Assembly: GCF_036013525.1 (NCBI RefSeq)
Contig: NZ_CP107853.1
Coordinates: 7,068,001 to 7,132,000 of the forward strand
DNA: 64,000 nucleotides
Direction of reading: 5' to 3'
From: Nonomuraea sp. NBC_00507
Lineage (GTDB): Bacteria; Actinomycetota; Actinomycetes; Streptosporangiales; Streptosporangiaceae
Shown here one piece after another: positions 34,443 through 43,399 of the stretch. Each line of letters begins with the position of its first letter. Within the stretch, counting starts at the first letter, position 1. The position numbers and the translations under genes were made by a program. The notes beneath the pieces were generated by a model. It was given only the letters and a program-made list of their open reading frames with translations, searched no databases and was not told the DNA's origin.

Positions 34443-35709
34443 CGGTGATTCCTCCTCCCATGTCGCGGACCAGCCCGGTCAGCCTGGCGAAGACGCGGTC
34501 CTCGCCGATGCCGTCGTGCTCATACTCGTTCGTCACCCACGCCTGCGCGTTGCCGACGCGGGCCGCCGTGTCCAGCTGCAGGCCGGAGTCGACGTACATG
34601 TCATCGAAGTAGACCGCGGCGGCCACCGGCACCTCGTTGGCGGCCAGCCGGTCCAGGTCGTACAGGCGTGGCCACTCCGCCCGCTCGGCGAGCAGCTCGA
34701 CGGCGGCGCGGAAGGGCCGCAGTGCGCGGATCTCCTCGAACATCCAGGGATAGATCATCTCCCCGGTGAACAGCAGCGGCCTGGCCTCCTCGGCGAAGGC
34801 CGGATGCCGGGCCCGCTCCCGCTCCGCAGCCCACGCGGTCGCGCCCGTACCGGAGCCGTAGATGCTTTCCTGCAACGCCGCGAACAGCGGGTTGTCGGCG
34901 AACGACGTACGCGCCAGCACCTGGTGCAGGAACGTCTCCGGCAATCCCTCCGCTTCGTCCAGCAGCCAGTGCATCCGCTCGTAGCCCGGCTTCATGCCGA
35001 AGTCGAGACCGAGGGACTGCAGCCGCCGCACGGTCAGCACGTCGCCGTCCGGCAGCCGCACGTCACCCTCGGCCAGCCGGTCGGCGAGCCGGGCGACGGT
35101 CTCGGCGTGGTGCGGATAGCGGCGGTAGAACGCGGCGTTCTTGGCCGCCACCCGGGGATAGGTGCGCCGGTAGACCTCCACGGCGTCCGGCTCCAGCGCC
35201 GGCAGCCCGCCCGCCACGTAGCAGACGCTCAGCCCCTCCGGCGCCGCCGACAAGTACGTCAGCGTCAGGAAGCCGCCGTAACTCTGCCCCAGCGTCGACC
35301 AGCGTCTGCCGCCGAAGACGGTCTTCCGCAGGTGCTCGGCGTCGGCCACGATCGAGTCCGCGCGGAAGCAGGTCAGATAGCCGGCCCCTTCCCGGGCGCC
35401 GAGCGCGCTCATCACCCGCCCGTCGATCCGCGAGCTGCGGCCGGTGCCGCGCTGATCCAGCAGGATCACCCGGTACGTCTCCAATGCCTTGCCCAGCCAC
35501 CCCGACGTACCCACCGGCCGCGGCCCCTTGCCGCCGGGCCCGCCCTGCAGGAACAGCAGGCACGGCAGGTCCTCGCGGTCGCGGTCCGGAGCCACCAGCT
35601 CCCGGGCGAACACCGTGATCGCGGCCCCCGGGTCCGACCAGTCGAGCGGCACCTCCACCACGTGGTCGCGCACCCGCATCCCGGGAATCGTGTACGTCGC
35701 GGTGATCAA
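34435..35709 (-). CDS. S33-family proline iminopeptidase-like hydrolase, 424 aa
   Basis: An alpha/beta hydrolase. Seen: FLQGGPGGKGP (HGGPG-type oxyanion loop), LLDQRGTGRSS, nucleophile elbow GQSYGG, and the late EYEHDGIG, which may carry the catalytic histidine. The family removes N-terminal proline from peptides. The TTG start at 35709 is chosen because GGAGGGAGA precedes it and TTGA overlaps the upstream ATPase stop; a GTG at 35736 would remove this site. It is placed between the peptide importer and the Xaa-Pro aminopeptidase, a coherent proline-peptide pathway. Confidence 0.9.
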   Translation of the reverse strand: MITATYTIPGMRVRDHVVEVPLDWSDPGAAITVFARELVAPDRDREDLPCLLFLQGGPGGKGPRPVGTSGWLGKALETYRVILLDQRGTGRSSRIDGRVMSALGAREGAGYLTCFRADSIVADAEHLRKTVFGGRRWSTLGQSYGGFLTLTYLSAAPEGLSVCYVAGGLPALEPDAVEVYRRTYPRVAAKNAAFYRRYPHHAETVARLADRLAEGDVRLPDGDVLTVRRLQSLGLDFGMKPGYERMHWLLDEAEGLPETFLHQVLARTSFADNPLFAALQESIYGSGTGATAWAAERERARHPAFAEEARPLLFTGEMIYPWMFEEIRALRPFRAAVELLAERAEWPRLYDLDRLAANEVPVAAAVYFDDMYVDSGLQLDTAARVGNAQAWVTNEYEHDGIGEDRVFARLTGLVRDMGGGITGE

Positions 35710-36518
35710 GACTTCTCCCTCCTGCGGCGCTCCCACTCCGGGTTGATGCGGGGAATGGCCGCCAGCAGCGTCCTGGTGTACTCGTGGCGCGGGTCGCCGA
35801 ACACCTGCCCGGTGTCGCCGAGCTCGACGATCCGCCCCTTGCTCATCACCGCCACCCGATGCGCGATCTGCCGGACGACCGCCAGGTCGTGGGCGATGAA
35901 CACGTAGCTGAAGCCGCTCTCCCGCTGCAGCCGCCGCAGCAGCTCGATCACCTGCGCCTGCACCGACACGTCCAGCGCCGACACGGCCTCGTCGCAGATG
36001 ACCAGCCTCGGGTTGACGGCCAGCGCGCGGCCGATGCCGATGCGCTGCGCCTGCCCGCCGGAGAACTGCGCCGGATACCGCAGCGAATGGTCCGGGTTCA
36101 GCCCAACCCGCTCCATCAGCTCCTTGGCGTGCGCTCGCCGGTTCCCGTTCGGCGCGATGCCCTGGTAGTCCAGCGGCGCCGTCAGGATCCGCTCCACCGT
36201 GTGGCGCGGGTTGAGGGAGGAGAACGGGTCCTGGAAGACGACCTGGACGCCGGCGCGGAAGTGGGCCAGCGCCGCCCCCTGGGCCCGGGTGACGTCCTCG
36301 CCCTCGAACTCCAGCGTGCCCGCGGTCGGCTCCATGAGCTTGGCGATCATGCGGGCGGTCGTGGACTTGCCGCTGCCCGACTCGCCCACCACGGCCAGCG
36401 TCTCGCCGGGCCGGACGTCGAAGCTCACCTGGTCGACGGCCATGAACTCGGCCTTCGCGCCCAGCGGGCCGCGCGAGACGAAGCGTTTGGTCAGGTCCCT
36501 CGCCCGCAACAACGTCAT
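35706..36518 (-). CDS. Oligopeptide/dipeptide ABC transporter ATPase (DppF/OppF-like), 270 aa
   Basis: Seen: Walker [11 protein letters not shown]-loop FQDPFSSLNPRHT, signature FSGGQAQRIGIGRAL, Walker B LVICDEAVSALDV and H-loop FIAHDL. ALDVSVQAQ is typical of OppD/F. It powers peptide import with the second ATPase. Its length is short for OppF; the C-terminal extension is brief (RINPEWERRRREKS). The ATG at 36518 overlaps the upstream stop (ATGA). Confidence 0.92.
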   Translation of the reverse strand: MTLLRARDLTKRFVSRGPLGAKAEFMAVDQVSFDVRPGETLAVVGESGSGKSTTARMIAKLMEPTAGTLEFEGEDVTRAQGAALAHFRAGVQVVFQDPFSSLNPRHTVERILTAPLDYQGIAPNGNRRAHAKELMERVGLNPDHSLRYPAQFSGGQAQRIGIGRALAVNPRLVICDEAVSALDVSVQAQVIELLRRLQRESGFSYVFIAHDLAVVRQIAHRVAVMSKGRIVELGDTGQVFGDPRHEYTRTLLAAIPRINPEWERRRREKS

Positions 36519-37321
36519 GCGGTCACCTCGTCGTCGATCGGGTCGTCGATGCGCGGGACGCTGTCCAGCAACATCCGCGTGTAGTCGTGGCGGGGCTCGG
36601 CGAACACCTGCTCGGCGGTGCCGTACTCGACCTGCTCGCCCTGCCGCATCACCAGCACGCGGGTGGCGATGGAGCTGATCACCGCCAGGTCGTGCGTGAC
36701 GAACACCAGGCCCATGCCGCCGCTGCGGTCGGCGAGCAGGCGCAGGATCTGCGCCTGTACGGTCACGTCCAGCGCCGTGGTCGGCTCGTCGGCGATCAGC
36801 AGCGCCGGCGAGCACACCAGCGCCATCGCGATCATGACACGCTGCCGCTGCCCGCCCGAGAACTGGTGCGGGTAGAAGCCGGCACGCCGCTCCGGCTCCG
36901 GCAGCCCGACCTGCTCCAGCGCCGCGACCGCGACCTTCCTCGCCTCCTTCCTGGAACCGCCGCGGTGCTCGCGGTAGACCTCCTCGATCTGCAGGCCGAC
37001 CGTGTAGTACGGGTTCAGCGACGACAGCGGATCCTGGAAGATCATCGACATGCGGTCGCCCCTCAAGCGCCGCAGATCCCGGTCCGGCCGCCCGAGCAGC
37101 TCCACGCCGTCCAGCCGCACGCTGCCACTCGCCCGGGCGCCCTTGGGTAGCAACCCCATGATCGCGAGGCTGGTCATCGACTTGCCGGAGCCGGACTCGC
37201 CGACGATGCCGAGGGTCTCGTCCCGGTCCAGGGTGAAGGACACGTCCTTGACCACGTCCACCGGCCCGCGCGTGGTCGGGAAGGTGACCGTCAGGTCCTC
37301 CACGACAAGCAGGTCGCTCAT
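36515..37321 (-). CDS. Oligopeptide/dipeptide ABC transporter ATPase (DppD/OppD-like), 268 aa
   Basis: Seen: Walker [27 protein letters not shown], signature [15 protein letters not shown], Walker [19 protein letters not shown] and [12 protein letters not shown]. It pairs with the next ATPase gene. It lacks the cysteine-rich C-terminus some OppD proteins use for Fe-S binding. ATG 37321 overlaps the permease stop (ATGA). Confidence 0.92.
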   Translation of the reverse strand: MSDLLVVEDLTVTFPTTRGPVDVVKDVSFTLDRDETLGIVGESGSGKSMTSLAIMGLLPKGARASGSVRLDGVELLGRPDRDLRRLRGDRMSMIFQDPLSSLNPYYTVGLQIEEVYREHRGGSRKEARKVAVAALEQVGLPEPERRAGFYPHQFSGGQRQRVMIAMALVCSPALLIADEPTTALDVTVQAQILRLLADRSGGMGLVFVTHDLAVISSIATRVLVMRQGEQVEYGTAEQVFAEPRHDYTRMLLDSVPRIDDPIDDEVTA

Positions 37322-38313
37322 CTCGCCGCGATCCTCACTCTCGGGTCCAGCGCCGTGTACAGCAGATCCACCACCACGTTCCCGACCACCACGAAGAACG
37401 CCGCCAGCAACGTCACCGCCATGATCACCGGCTGGTCGTTCTTCGCGATGGAGTCGGCCGCCATCTTGCCGACCCCGTTCAGCCCGAACACCGTCTCGGT
37501 GATCAGCGCGCCGCCCAGCAGCGCCGCGAAGTCCATGCCGAAGATCGTGGCGATCGGCGTCAGCGCCGGCCGCAGCGCGTGCCTGCGCAGGGTCAGCGCC
37601 GGGTTCAGCCCCTTGGCCCGGGCCGTGCGCATGAAGTTCTCGGCCAGCGTGTCGATCACGTTGGCGCGGGTCAGCCGCGCGTACAGGCAGGCGTAGCCGG
37701 TGGCCAGCACGACCCACGGCATCAGGTACGACTGGAACCACACGACCGGGTCGTCGCCGAACGCCACGGCCTGCGGGAACGGCAGCACCTGCAGCTGCAC
37801 CACCAGCACGTACTGCAGGGCCAGCGCCAGCACGTAGTTCGGGATACTGGAGCCGCCCAGCGCCAGCCCCATCGCCGCCCGGTCCCACCACGTGCCCTCC
37901 CTCACCGCGCTCACCAGGCCCGCGACGATCCCGACGAGCAGCCACAACACCGCCGCCCCGATCGCGACGGTCGCGCTGACCGGCAGCCGCTCCACCACCA
38001 TGTCCCACACGGACTGGTTGGTCTGGAAGCTGTAGCCAAGGCACGGCGCCGCGCAGTGCACGAGGTTCGCACCCTCGCCGTAGTCCCGGCCGGCGAAGAG
38101 CCCGGCGAGGAACGACCCGAACTGCGTGATGAACGGCTCGTCCAGCCCCAGCACCGAGCGGATCTGGTCGATGCGCTCCGGCGTGCACGTCTTGCCGCAG
38201 ATCATCACCGCCGGATCCGGCGACAGCGTGAAGAAGATGACGAACGTGAACAAGCACACCAGGAAAAGGATCACCACGACACCGGCGGCCCGCCCGGCCA
38301 GGTAACGCGCCAT
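37318..38313 (-). CDS. Peptide ABC transporter permease (DppB-like), 331 aa
   Basis: Inner-membrane permease with an N-terminal helix (AAGVVVILFLVCLFTFVIFF), a large extracytoplasmic loop (about 35-110) holding four cysteines (ICGKTC, HCAAPC), then five helices. The EAA loop is NFMRTARAKGLNPALTLRRHALRPAL. The cysteines may form disulfides. ATG 38313 is used; GTG 38316 is equally close to the upstream stop. Confidence 0.9.
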   Translation of the reverse strand: MARYLAGRAAGVVVILFLVCLFTFVIFFTLSPDPAVMICGKTCTPERIDQIRSVLGLDEPFITQFGSFLAGLFAGRDYGEGANLVHCAAPCLGYSFQTNQSVWDMVVERLPVSATVAIGAAVLWLLVGIVAGLVSAVREGTWWDRAAMGLALGGSSIPNYVLALALQYVLVVQLQVLPFPQAVAFGDDPVVWFQSYLMPWVVLATGYACLYARLTRANVIDTLAENFMRTARAKGLNPALTLRRHALRPALTPIATIFGMDFAALLGGALITETVFGLNGVGKMAADSIAKNDQPVIMAVTLLAAFFVVVGNVVVDLLYTALDPRVRIAAR

Positions 38314-39224
38314 CACGAGGCCTCCCCGGCGTCCAAGGCGGCCCGCAGCCGGTCACCCAGCACCGTCAGCGACAACACGGTCAGGAACAGGAACGTGCCC
38401 GGGATCGCGAAGTACATCGGGTCCACGGCGTACCAGCCGACCGAGCTGGAGATCATCTGACCCCACGACGGCGTCGGCGGCGCCACCCCGACCCCCAGGA
38501 ACGACAGGCCCGCCTCCGTGCCGACGTAACCGGGCACGGCGAGCGTGGTCATCACGATGAGGGAACTGCGCAGATTCGGAAGGATCTCCTTGAACACCAG
38601 CGCCGCGGTGGATGCGCCGGAGGCCCGCGCGGCCTCCACGAACTCCCTGGTCACCAGCGTCAGCGTCTGGCCGCGCACCACCCGCGCGAGGTACGGCCAG
38701 CCGAACCCGCTGATCACCACGACCAGCAGCACCTCCCGGTTGCCCTGCGGCAACGACGACAAGATCGCGATCATGAAGATGAGTGCGGGAAAGGCCATGA
38801 GGAAGTCCATGACCCGGCAGATCACCTGATCCACCCAGCCCTGGCGGAACCCGGCCAGCATGCCCAGCACCACCCCCAGCAGGGTGGTCAGCGCGGTGGC
38901 GGCCGCCGCGATCAGCAGCGACACGCGCGCGCCGTACGCGATGCGGGCCAGGATGTCGCGCCCGTTCTGCGGCTCGACACCCAGGGGATGCTCGGCGCTG
39001 ATCCCGCCCAGCGCGCCGTGCGGCACCCCGCCCAGGTCGGTGTTGACGGCCGCGGTGTCGAAGTCGTTCGGGCCGTGCCCGGTGACGGCGCTGATCAACG
39101 GCGCGCAGACGGCCATCAGCACGATCAGGATCAGGAACGCGGCGCTGAGGACCGCGCCGCGGTCGCGCAGCAGCGCGCCCGCGACGCGGTGCGTGTGAGG
39201 GCGCGCAGAGGTTACGGCGGCCAT
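38313..39224 (-). CDS. Peptide ABC transporter permease (DppC-like), 303 aa
   Basis: Six membrane helices. The DppC signature HPLGVEPQNGRDILARIAYGARVSL follows a short extracytoplasmic loop, and the EAA loop is EFVEAARASGASTAALVFKEILPNL. It pairs with the DppB-like permease. ATG 39224 directly follows the binding-protein stop with no gap. Confidence 0.92.
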   Translation of the reverse strand: MAAVTSARPHTHRVAGALLRDRGAVLSAAFLILIVLMAVCAPLISAVTGHGPNDFDTAAVNTDLGGVPHGALGGISAEHPLGVEPQNGRDILARIAYGARVSLLIAAAATALTTLLGVVLGMLAGFRQGWVDQVICRVMDFLMAFPALIFMIAILSSLPQGNREVLLVVVISGFGWPYLARVVRGQTLTLVTREFVEAARASGASTAALVFKEILPNLRSSLIVMTTLAVPGYVGTEAGLSFLGVGVAPPTPSWGQMISSSVGWYAVDPMYFAIPGTFLFLTVLSLTVLGDRLRAALDAGEAS

Positions 39225-40907
39225 CTACTTCGTCGGCTTCGCCAGTCCGACGGAGACCAGGTCGATGCCGGCGGAGTACGCGTTGGACAGGTACGCGCCC
39301 GCGATGTTGGCACCCGCGACGTTGACCACCTTCTCGTACGCCAGCGGCACCACCGGCGCCAGCTCCATGATCTGCTTGTCCAGCTCGCCGTAGGCGGCGT
39401 TGGCCTGCTGGACGTCCTGCATCGCGGCGATCTCGTCGATCCGCTCGTTGATCGCCTTGTCGTCGATCTGCGCGATGTTCGCGTTGCCCTTGGACGTGAT
39501 GTTGCGGCCGTCGAACAGCGGCGGCAGGAACGTCGCACCCGACGCCCAGTCGGGGCACCAGCCGGTGACGGCGGCGTCGTTCTGCTGCGCCGGCGTGCCG
39601 ATCACCTCGTAGAACGTCGACGTGTCGATGTTCTTGATCTTGACGTCGATCTTGACCTGCTTGAGCGCCTCCTGGATCGCCACCGCCACCGCCGCCATCT
39701 TCGGGGTCGTCCGGCTGTCCAGCGTCATGGTGAACCCGTCGGCCAGGCCCGCCTCGGCCAGCAGCTGCCTGGCCTTCTCGACGTCATAGGGGTACGGGTC
39801 GTAGTCCACCCGGCCCGCGACCGTGGGCGGCTGGATCGACGTGCCCTTCTGCGCCAGGGTGCCGCCGCCCATCCCCGCGACGATGGTGTCCTTGTTGATG
39901 GCGTGGTTGATCGCCTGGCGCACGCGCACGTCGCTCAGGTGCTTCTTCGTGGTGTTCAGGCCCATGTAGGTGGTGCAGCCGTTGAGCCCGGACAGCGTGC
40001 GCGCCTTGATCTGCGGCGTCTGCACCCGCGCCACCGTCTGCGCCTGGATGGACGCGGCGATGGCGTCGGCGTCGGCGCCCTGCCCGGCCAGCATGCGCTC
40101 GTCGATCGTCGCCAGGTCCAGCCCGAACGTCCACTCGAACGCGTCCGGCTTGGCCGCGCGCAGGCTGTCGGTCTCGCGCTTCCAGTACGGGTTGCGCACC
40201 AGCTTCAGCGACACGCCCCGCTGGTAGCTCGCCACCTTGTACGGCCCGCTCGCGATCGGCTTGGTGTCGAACGCCGCCGCCGCGCCGGTGCCCTTGGGGA
40301 ACGGGGTGAAGTTGACCATCGCCAGCGCGCTCGGGAAGTCGGCGAACGGCTTCTTCAGGTGGAAGACGACCGTCTTGGCGTCGGGGGTCTCAATGGTGTC
40401 GAGATCCCCGGACAGGTAGGGGCCCTTGTAGTCCTTGGGCGCCTCCAGCAGCAGCCGCGCGTACGGCGAGCCGATCCCGGCCTCGGGGTCGAAGGCGCGC
40501 GAGAAGCCGAACTTCACCGCCTCGCTGGTGATCGGCGTGCCGTCCTCGAAGAACAGGTTGTCCTTGAGGGTGTACGTCCACGTCTTGGCGTTGTCGGACG
40601 GCTTTCCCGTGTCGGTCGCCAGGTCCGCCACGATCTTCGTGCTCTCGGCCCCCGGCCCCGCCCCGAACGTCGTCAGCCCCCGGTAGATGAGCCGGTAGAA
40701 GTTGTTCACACCGCCGTCCCAGCCGCGTGCCGGGTCCAGGTGCGAGAAGTCCGCGTTGGCCAGGAAGTGCACCGTGCCGCCGGTCGCCGCGGGCGCGCCG
40801 GGTCCGCCCGACGAGCCGGTGGCGGGAGCCCCGCCGCCCCCTCCGCAGGCGGTGAGCGCCAGCAGGACGGCCGTGGTGAGGCTCGCGAACGCCGCCGATC
40901 TCCTCAT
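39225..40907 (-). CDS. Peptide ABC transporter substrate-binding lipoprotein, family 5, 560 aa
   Basis: A DppA/OppA-like extracytoplasmic binding protein. Seen: signal peptide with lipobox LTAC at about residue 20, a Gly/Pro-rich linker, then the family-5 fold with LDPARGWDGGVNNFYRLIYRGLTTF, TYTLKDNLFFEDGTPITSE and RQAINHAINKD. It delivers peptides, or other ligands of this broad family, to the DppBC-like permeases. The ATG at 40907 has GGAAGGTG upstream and begins the signal peptide; an upstream in-frame start would add 20 residues before it. Confidence 0.93.
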   Translation of the reverse strand: MRRSAAFASLTTAVLLALTACGGGGGAPATGSSGGPGAPAATGGTVHFLANADFSHLDPARGWDGGVNNFYRLIYRGLTTFGAGPGAESTKIVADLATDTGKPSDNAKTWTYTLKDNLFFEDGTPITSEAVKFGFSRAFDPEAGIGSPYARLLLEAPKDYKGPYLSGDLDTIETPDAKTVVFHLKKPFADFPSALAMVNFTPFPKGTGAAAAFDTKPIASGPYKVASYQRGVSLKLVRNPYWKRETDSLRAAKPDAFEWTFGLDLATIDERMLAGQGADADAIAASIQAQTVARVQTPQIKARTLSGLNGCTTYMGLNTTKKHLSDVRVRQAINHAINKDTIVAGMGGGTLAQKGTSIQPPTVAGRVDYDPYPYDVEKARQLLAEAGLADGFTMTLDSRTTPKMAAVAVAIQEALKQVKIDVKIKNIDTSTFYEVIGTPAQQNDAAVTGWCPDWASGATFLPPLFDGRNITSKGNANIAQIDDKAINERIDEIAAMQDVQQANAAYGELDKQIMELAPVVPLAYEKVVNVAGANIAGAYLSNAYSAGIDLVSVGLAKPTK

Positions 40908-41005
40908 GTCACCTTCCCAGTAATGTGTGGCATTGCACTGGACCTTAGGTGTCAGGAAGGTGTTTGCCAAGGGTCAAGGGATCGACTTAAACAGAACGTA
41001 ACCAC

Positions 41006-41038
41006 GAAAACGGCCGCCCAGCTCTCGCCGGACGGCCG
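41006..41038 (-). terminator. Intrinsic terminator after the GntR/HutC gene
   Basis: On the minus strand CGGCCGTCC (41038-41030) pairs with GGGCGGCCG (41019-41011) over a 10-base loop, with one G-U pair, then TTTTC. It lies about 20 bases after the regulator stop and separates it from the peptide-transporter operon. Confidence 0.8.
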
Positions 41039-41056
41039 ATGATCGAGTCTGCGGGG

Positions 41057-41797
41057 TTACCGTTCGATGAGGGTGACCTCGAGGGAGTAGAGGGAGGCGC
41101 GGTAGACGTGCGAGCCGTGCTCGACGGCGCGGCCCTGGTCGTCGTACGTGGTGCGGATCATGGTGAGCAGCGGGGCGCCGCGGCGCTCCTCCAGCAGCCG
41201 GGCCTCCGCCTGGGTGGCGGCCCGCGCCCCGATGCGCTGGTTGGCCACCCGCATCCGCACGCCGGCCCCGCGCAGCAGCTCGTACAGGCCGCGGTCCTCC
41301 AGGCCGGCGGCGGACAGCGGGGCCAGCCCCGGCGGCAGCCAGTTGTGCAGCACGGCCAGCGGCTCCCCGGCCGCGAAGCGCAGCCGCTCCACGTAGAGGA
41401 TCTCGGCGCCGGTCTCCATGCCCAGGATGCGGGCGATCTCCTCCTCGGCCGGCCGCCGCTCCAGCGCCAGGACCTGCGTGGCCGGCTCCTGGCCCGCCCG
41501 GCGCAGGTCGTCGTACAGGCTCGTCAGCTCCACCGAGCGCTTGACCTGGCCGTGCACCACCTGCGTGCCGACGCCCCGCTTGCGGACGAGCAGGCCCTTG
41601 TCCACCAGGTATTGGATCGCCTGGCGGATCGTCGGCCTGGACAGGCCGAGCTTGTCGGCCAGCAGGATCTCGTTGTCCAGCCGGGCGCCGGGCGCCAGGT
41701 CGCCTCGCCGGATCGCCTCGGCGATCTGCTCGGCCACCTGGAAATAGAGCGGCACAGGGCTGGACCGGTCCAGGTCGATGGCGAGGTTCGCGGTCAT
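41057..41797 (-). CDS. GntR-family regulator, HutC subfamily with UTRA domain, 246 aa
   Basis: Seen: winged helix at residues 15-80 (PLYFQVAEQIAEAIRRGDLAPG, LGLSRPTIRQAIQYLVDKG) and a C-terminal UTRA ligand domain (EILYVERLRFAAGEPLAVLHNWLPPGL, HGSHVYRASLYSLEVTL). UTRA domains often bind sugar phosphates, amino sugars or urocanate. It is divergent from the inositol-monophosphatase-like gene. An inverted repeat lies 19 bases upstream of its ATG, so it may be autoregulated. A terminator isolates it from the peptide operon. Confidence 0.9.
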   Translation of the reverse strand: MTANLAIDLDRSSPVPLYFQVAEQIAEAIRRGDLAPGARLDNEILLADKLGLSRPTIRQAIQYLVDKGLLVRKRGVGTQVVHGQVKRSVELTSLYDDLRRAGQEPATQVLALERRPAEEEIARILGMETGAEILYVERLRFAAGEPLAVLHNWLPPGLAPLSAAGLEDRGLYELLRGAGVRMRVANQRIGARAATQAEARLLEERRGAPLLTMIRTTYDDQGRAVEHGSHVYRASLYSLEVTLIER

Positions 41798-41815
41798 GTG
41801 ATCAGCTTAACCGGG

Positions 41816-41831
41816 GTCAGAATGTCCTGAC
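41816..41831. promoter_or_regulatory. Inverted repeat between GntR and IMPase genes
   Basis: GTCAG-aatgtc-CTGAC, perfect 5-bp arms, in the 91-base divergent region between the HutC-type regulator and the inositol-monophosphatase-like gene. It is a good candidate operator for that regulator. Confidence 0.5.
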
Positions 41832-41888
41832 AAACGGCTCCGACCCGCCCGCTGCCGCCGCGATCAGGGCCGCTAGGCTGGAAGCGAG

Positions 41889-42671
41889 ATGGATGAGACA
41901 CAGCTGCTCGACACCGCGACCGAGGCGGCCAGATCCGTCGGCCCCCGGCTCCGCAAGGCGTTCCGCTCCCGGCCCGAGGTGAGCACCAAGCGCGACTTCC
42001 ACGACCCCGTCACCGAGCACGACCGGTCCGCCGAGGAGGCCATCCGCGCGGTCATCGAGGCGCGTGTGCCCGGCAGCGCGATCGTCGGCGAGGAAGTCGG
42101 CGCGACCGGCTCCGGCGACCTCACCTGGTATGTCGACCCCATCGACGGCACCGCCAACTTCGCGACCGGGCTGCCGTTCTTCTGCGTCTCCATCGCCGTC
42201 GCCGTGCGCGGCGAGCTGGTCGCGGGCGTCGTGTACGACCCGGTGCGCGAGGACGAGTTCACCGCCACCACCGCCGGCGCCTGGTGCAACGGCACCCCGA
42301 TCCGCAGCCGCGGCGCGCGCGCCGACCGCGAGGCGATGCTCCTGTGCGCCTACCCCACGCCGCTCGACCTCGCCACCGAAGGGGAGGCGGCGCTGCGGCG
42401 CTACGGGCGGCTCCTGGAGTCGTTCTCCACGGTGCGGCGGCCCGGTAGCGCCGCGCTCAACCTCGCCCACGTCGCCGCCGGGTGGTCGGACGCCACGTAC
42501 GGCACCGGGTCCCACCCGTGGGATGTGGCGGCCGGGGCGCTGCTGGTCCGCCAGGCGGGCGGCGTCTACGTGGGCGACCCGCTGGCGAAGGGCGACTATC
42601 TGGCGCACGTGGGCGGCTTCGACCTGGCCGGGTCGGTGCTGGCCGAGGTGAGCGTGCGCTCGTCCGGCTGA
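41889..42671 (+). CDS. Inositol monophosphatase-family phosphatase, 260 aa
   Basis: A Mg2+-dependent sugar- or nucleotide-phosphate phosphatase. Seen: SAIVGEEVG (metal Glu), WYVDPIDGTANF (WxDPIDGT signature) and WDVAAGALLVRQAGG near the C-terminus, all metal ligands present. IMPase relatives act on inositol phosphate, fructose-1,6-bisphosphate, histidinol phosphate or PAP; the substrate cannot be told from sequence. Length is normal. ATG 41889 with GGAAG upstream. Divergent from the GntR regulator. Confidence 0.92.
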   Translation: MDETQLLDTATEAARSVGPRLRKAFRSRPEVSTKRDFHDPVTEHDRSAEEAIRAVIEARVPGSAIVGEEVGATGSGDLTWYVDPIDGTANFATGLPFFCVSIAVAVRGELVAGVVYDPVREDEFTATTAGAWCNGTPIRSRGARADREAMLLCAYPTPLDLATEGEAALRRYGRLLESFSTVRRPGSAALNLAHVAAGWSDATYGTGSHPWDVAAGALLVRQAGGVYVGDPLAKGDYLAHVGGFDLAGSVLAEVSVRSSG

Positions 42672-42695
42672 GCTGCGCTGGCGTGGGAACGGGGG

Positions 42696-43379
42696 TCAGC
42701 GGACCAGGCCGGGCAGGTCGGTCAGCGTCGTGATGCGGGGGAAACCCGGCGGCGCCGGCTCGACGCCGAGGCGGTCGAGCCAGACCGAGCGCATCCCGGT
42801 CGGCGCCGGCCCGGTCACGTCCTTGTCCACGTCGTCGCCCACCAGCAGCACCTCCTCCGGCGCCAGCCCGAGCGCGGCGGCCGCCCCGGTGTAGGCGGCG
42901 GGCGACGGCTTGAAGAAGCCGCCGAGCACCTCACCCGTCAGCACCGTCCCCAGCGGCCCGGCCAGCCCGATCGCGTGGACCTTCGCCTCCTGCATGCGCT
43001 GCCCGCCGTTCGTCAGCACGCCGAGCGCGAGCCCGGACAGCGCCGCCACGGCCTCGGCCGCGTCCGGGTAGGCGGCCCAGCCCTGACGGTAACGCTCGGC
43101 GAAGTCGGCGTAGGCCGCGTCCAGATCGCCCGGCTCGTCCACCAGCAGCTCCCGGCAGAGCGCCCGCAGACGGTGGCGCCGCTGCTCCTGCAGCGAGCAC
43201 TCGCCCGCCTGCCACATCGCCAGATAGGGCCCCTCCAGCCCGGCCCAGAGCCCGGGCACATCGGCCAGGCGCGGGTGGCCGGGGGAGTGCGCCGACAGCC
43301 AGCCGGTGATCGCGGCGTCGGCGGCGGCCCGGTGGTCGAGCAGGGTGCCGTCGAGGTCGAACAGGATGCCATTGATCAT
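42696..43379 (-). CDS. HAD-family hydrolase, 227 aa
   Basis: A haloacid-dehalogenase-type phosphatase. Motif I ILFDLDGTLLD (nucleophile Asp8 and acid/base Asp10), an alpha-helical cap (C1, about 15-85), motif II LTNG, motif III lysine FKPSPAAY, and motif IV VGDDVDKDVTG are all present. The substrate is unknown. Convergent with the IMPase gene, 24 bases between stops. Confidence 0.9.
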   Translation of the reverse strand: MINGILFDLDGTLLDHRAAADAAITGWLSAHSPGHPRLADVPGLWAGLEGPYLAMWQAGECSLQEQRRHRLRALCRELLVDEPGDLDAAYADFAERYRQGWAAYPDAAEAVAALSGLALGVLTNGGQRMQEAKVHAIGLAGPLGTVLTGEVLGGFFKPSPAAYTGAAAALGLAPEEVLLVGDDVDKDVTGPAPTGMRSVWLDRLGVEPAPPGFPRITTLTDLPGLVR

Positions 43380-43399
43380 GACCCTCCCAGCCTACCGGC

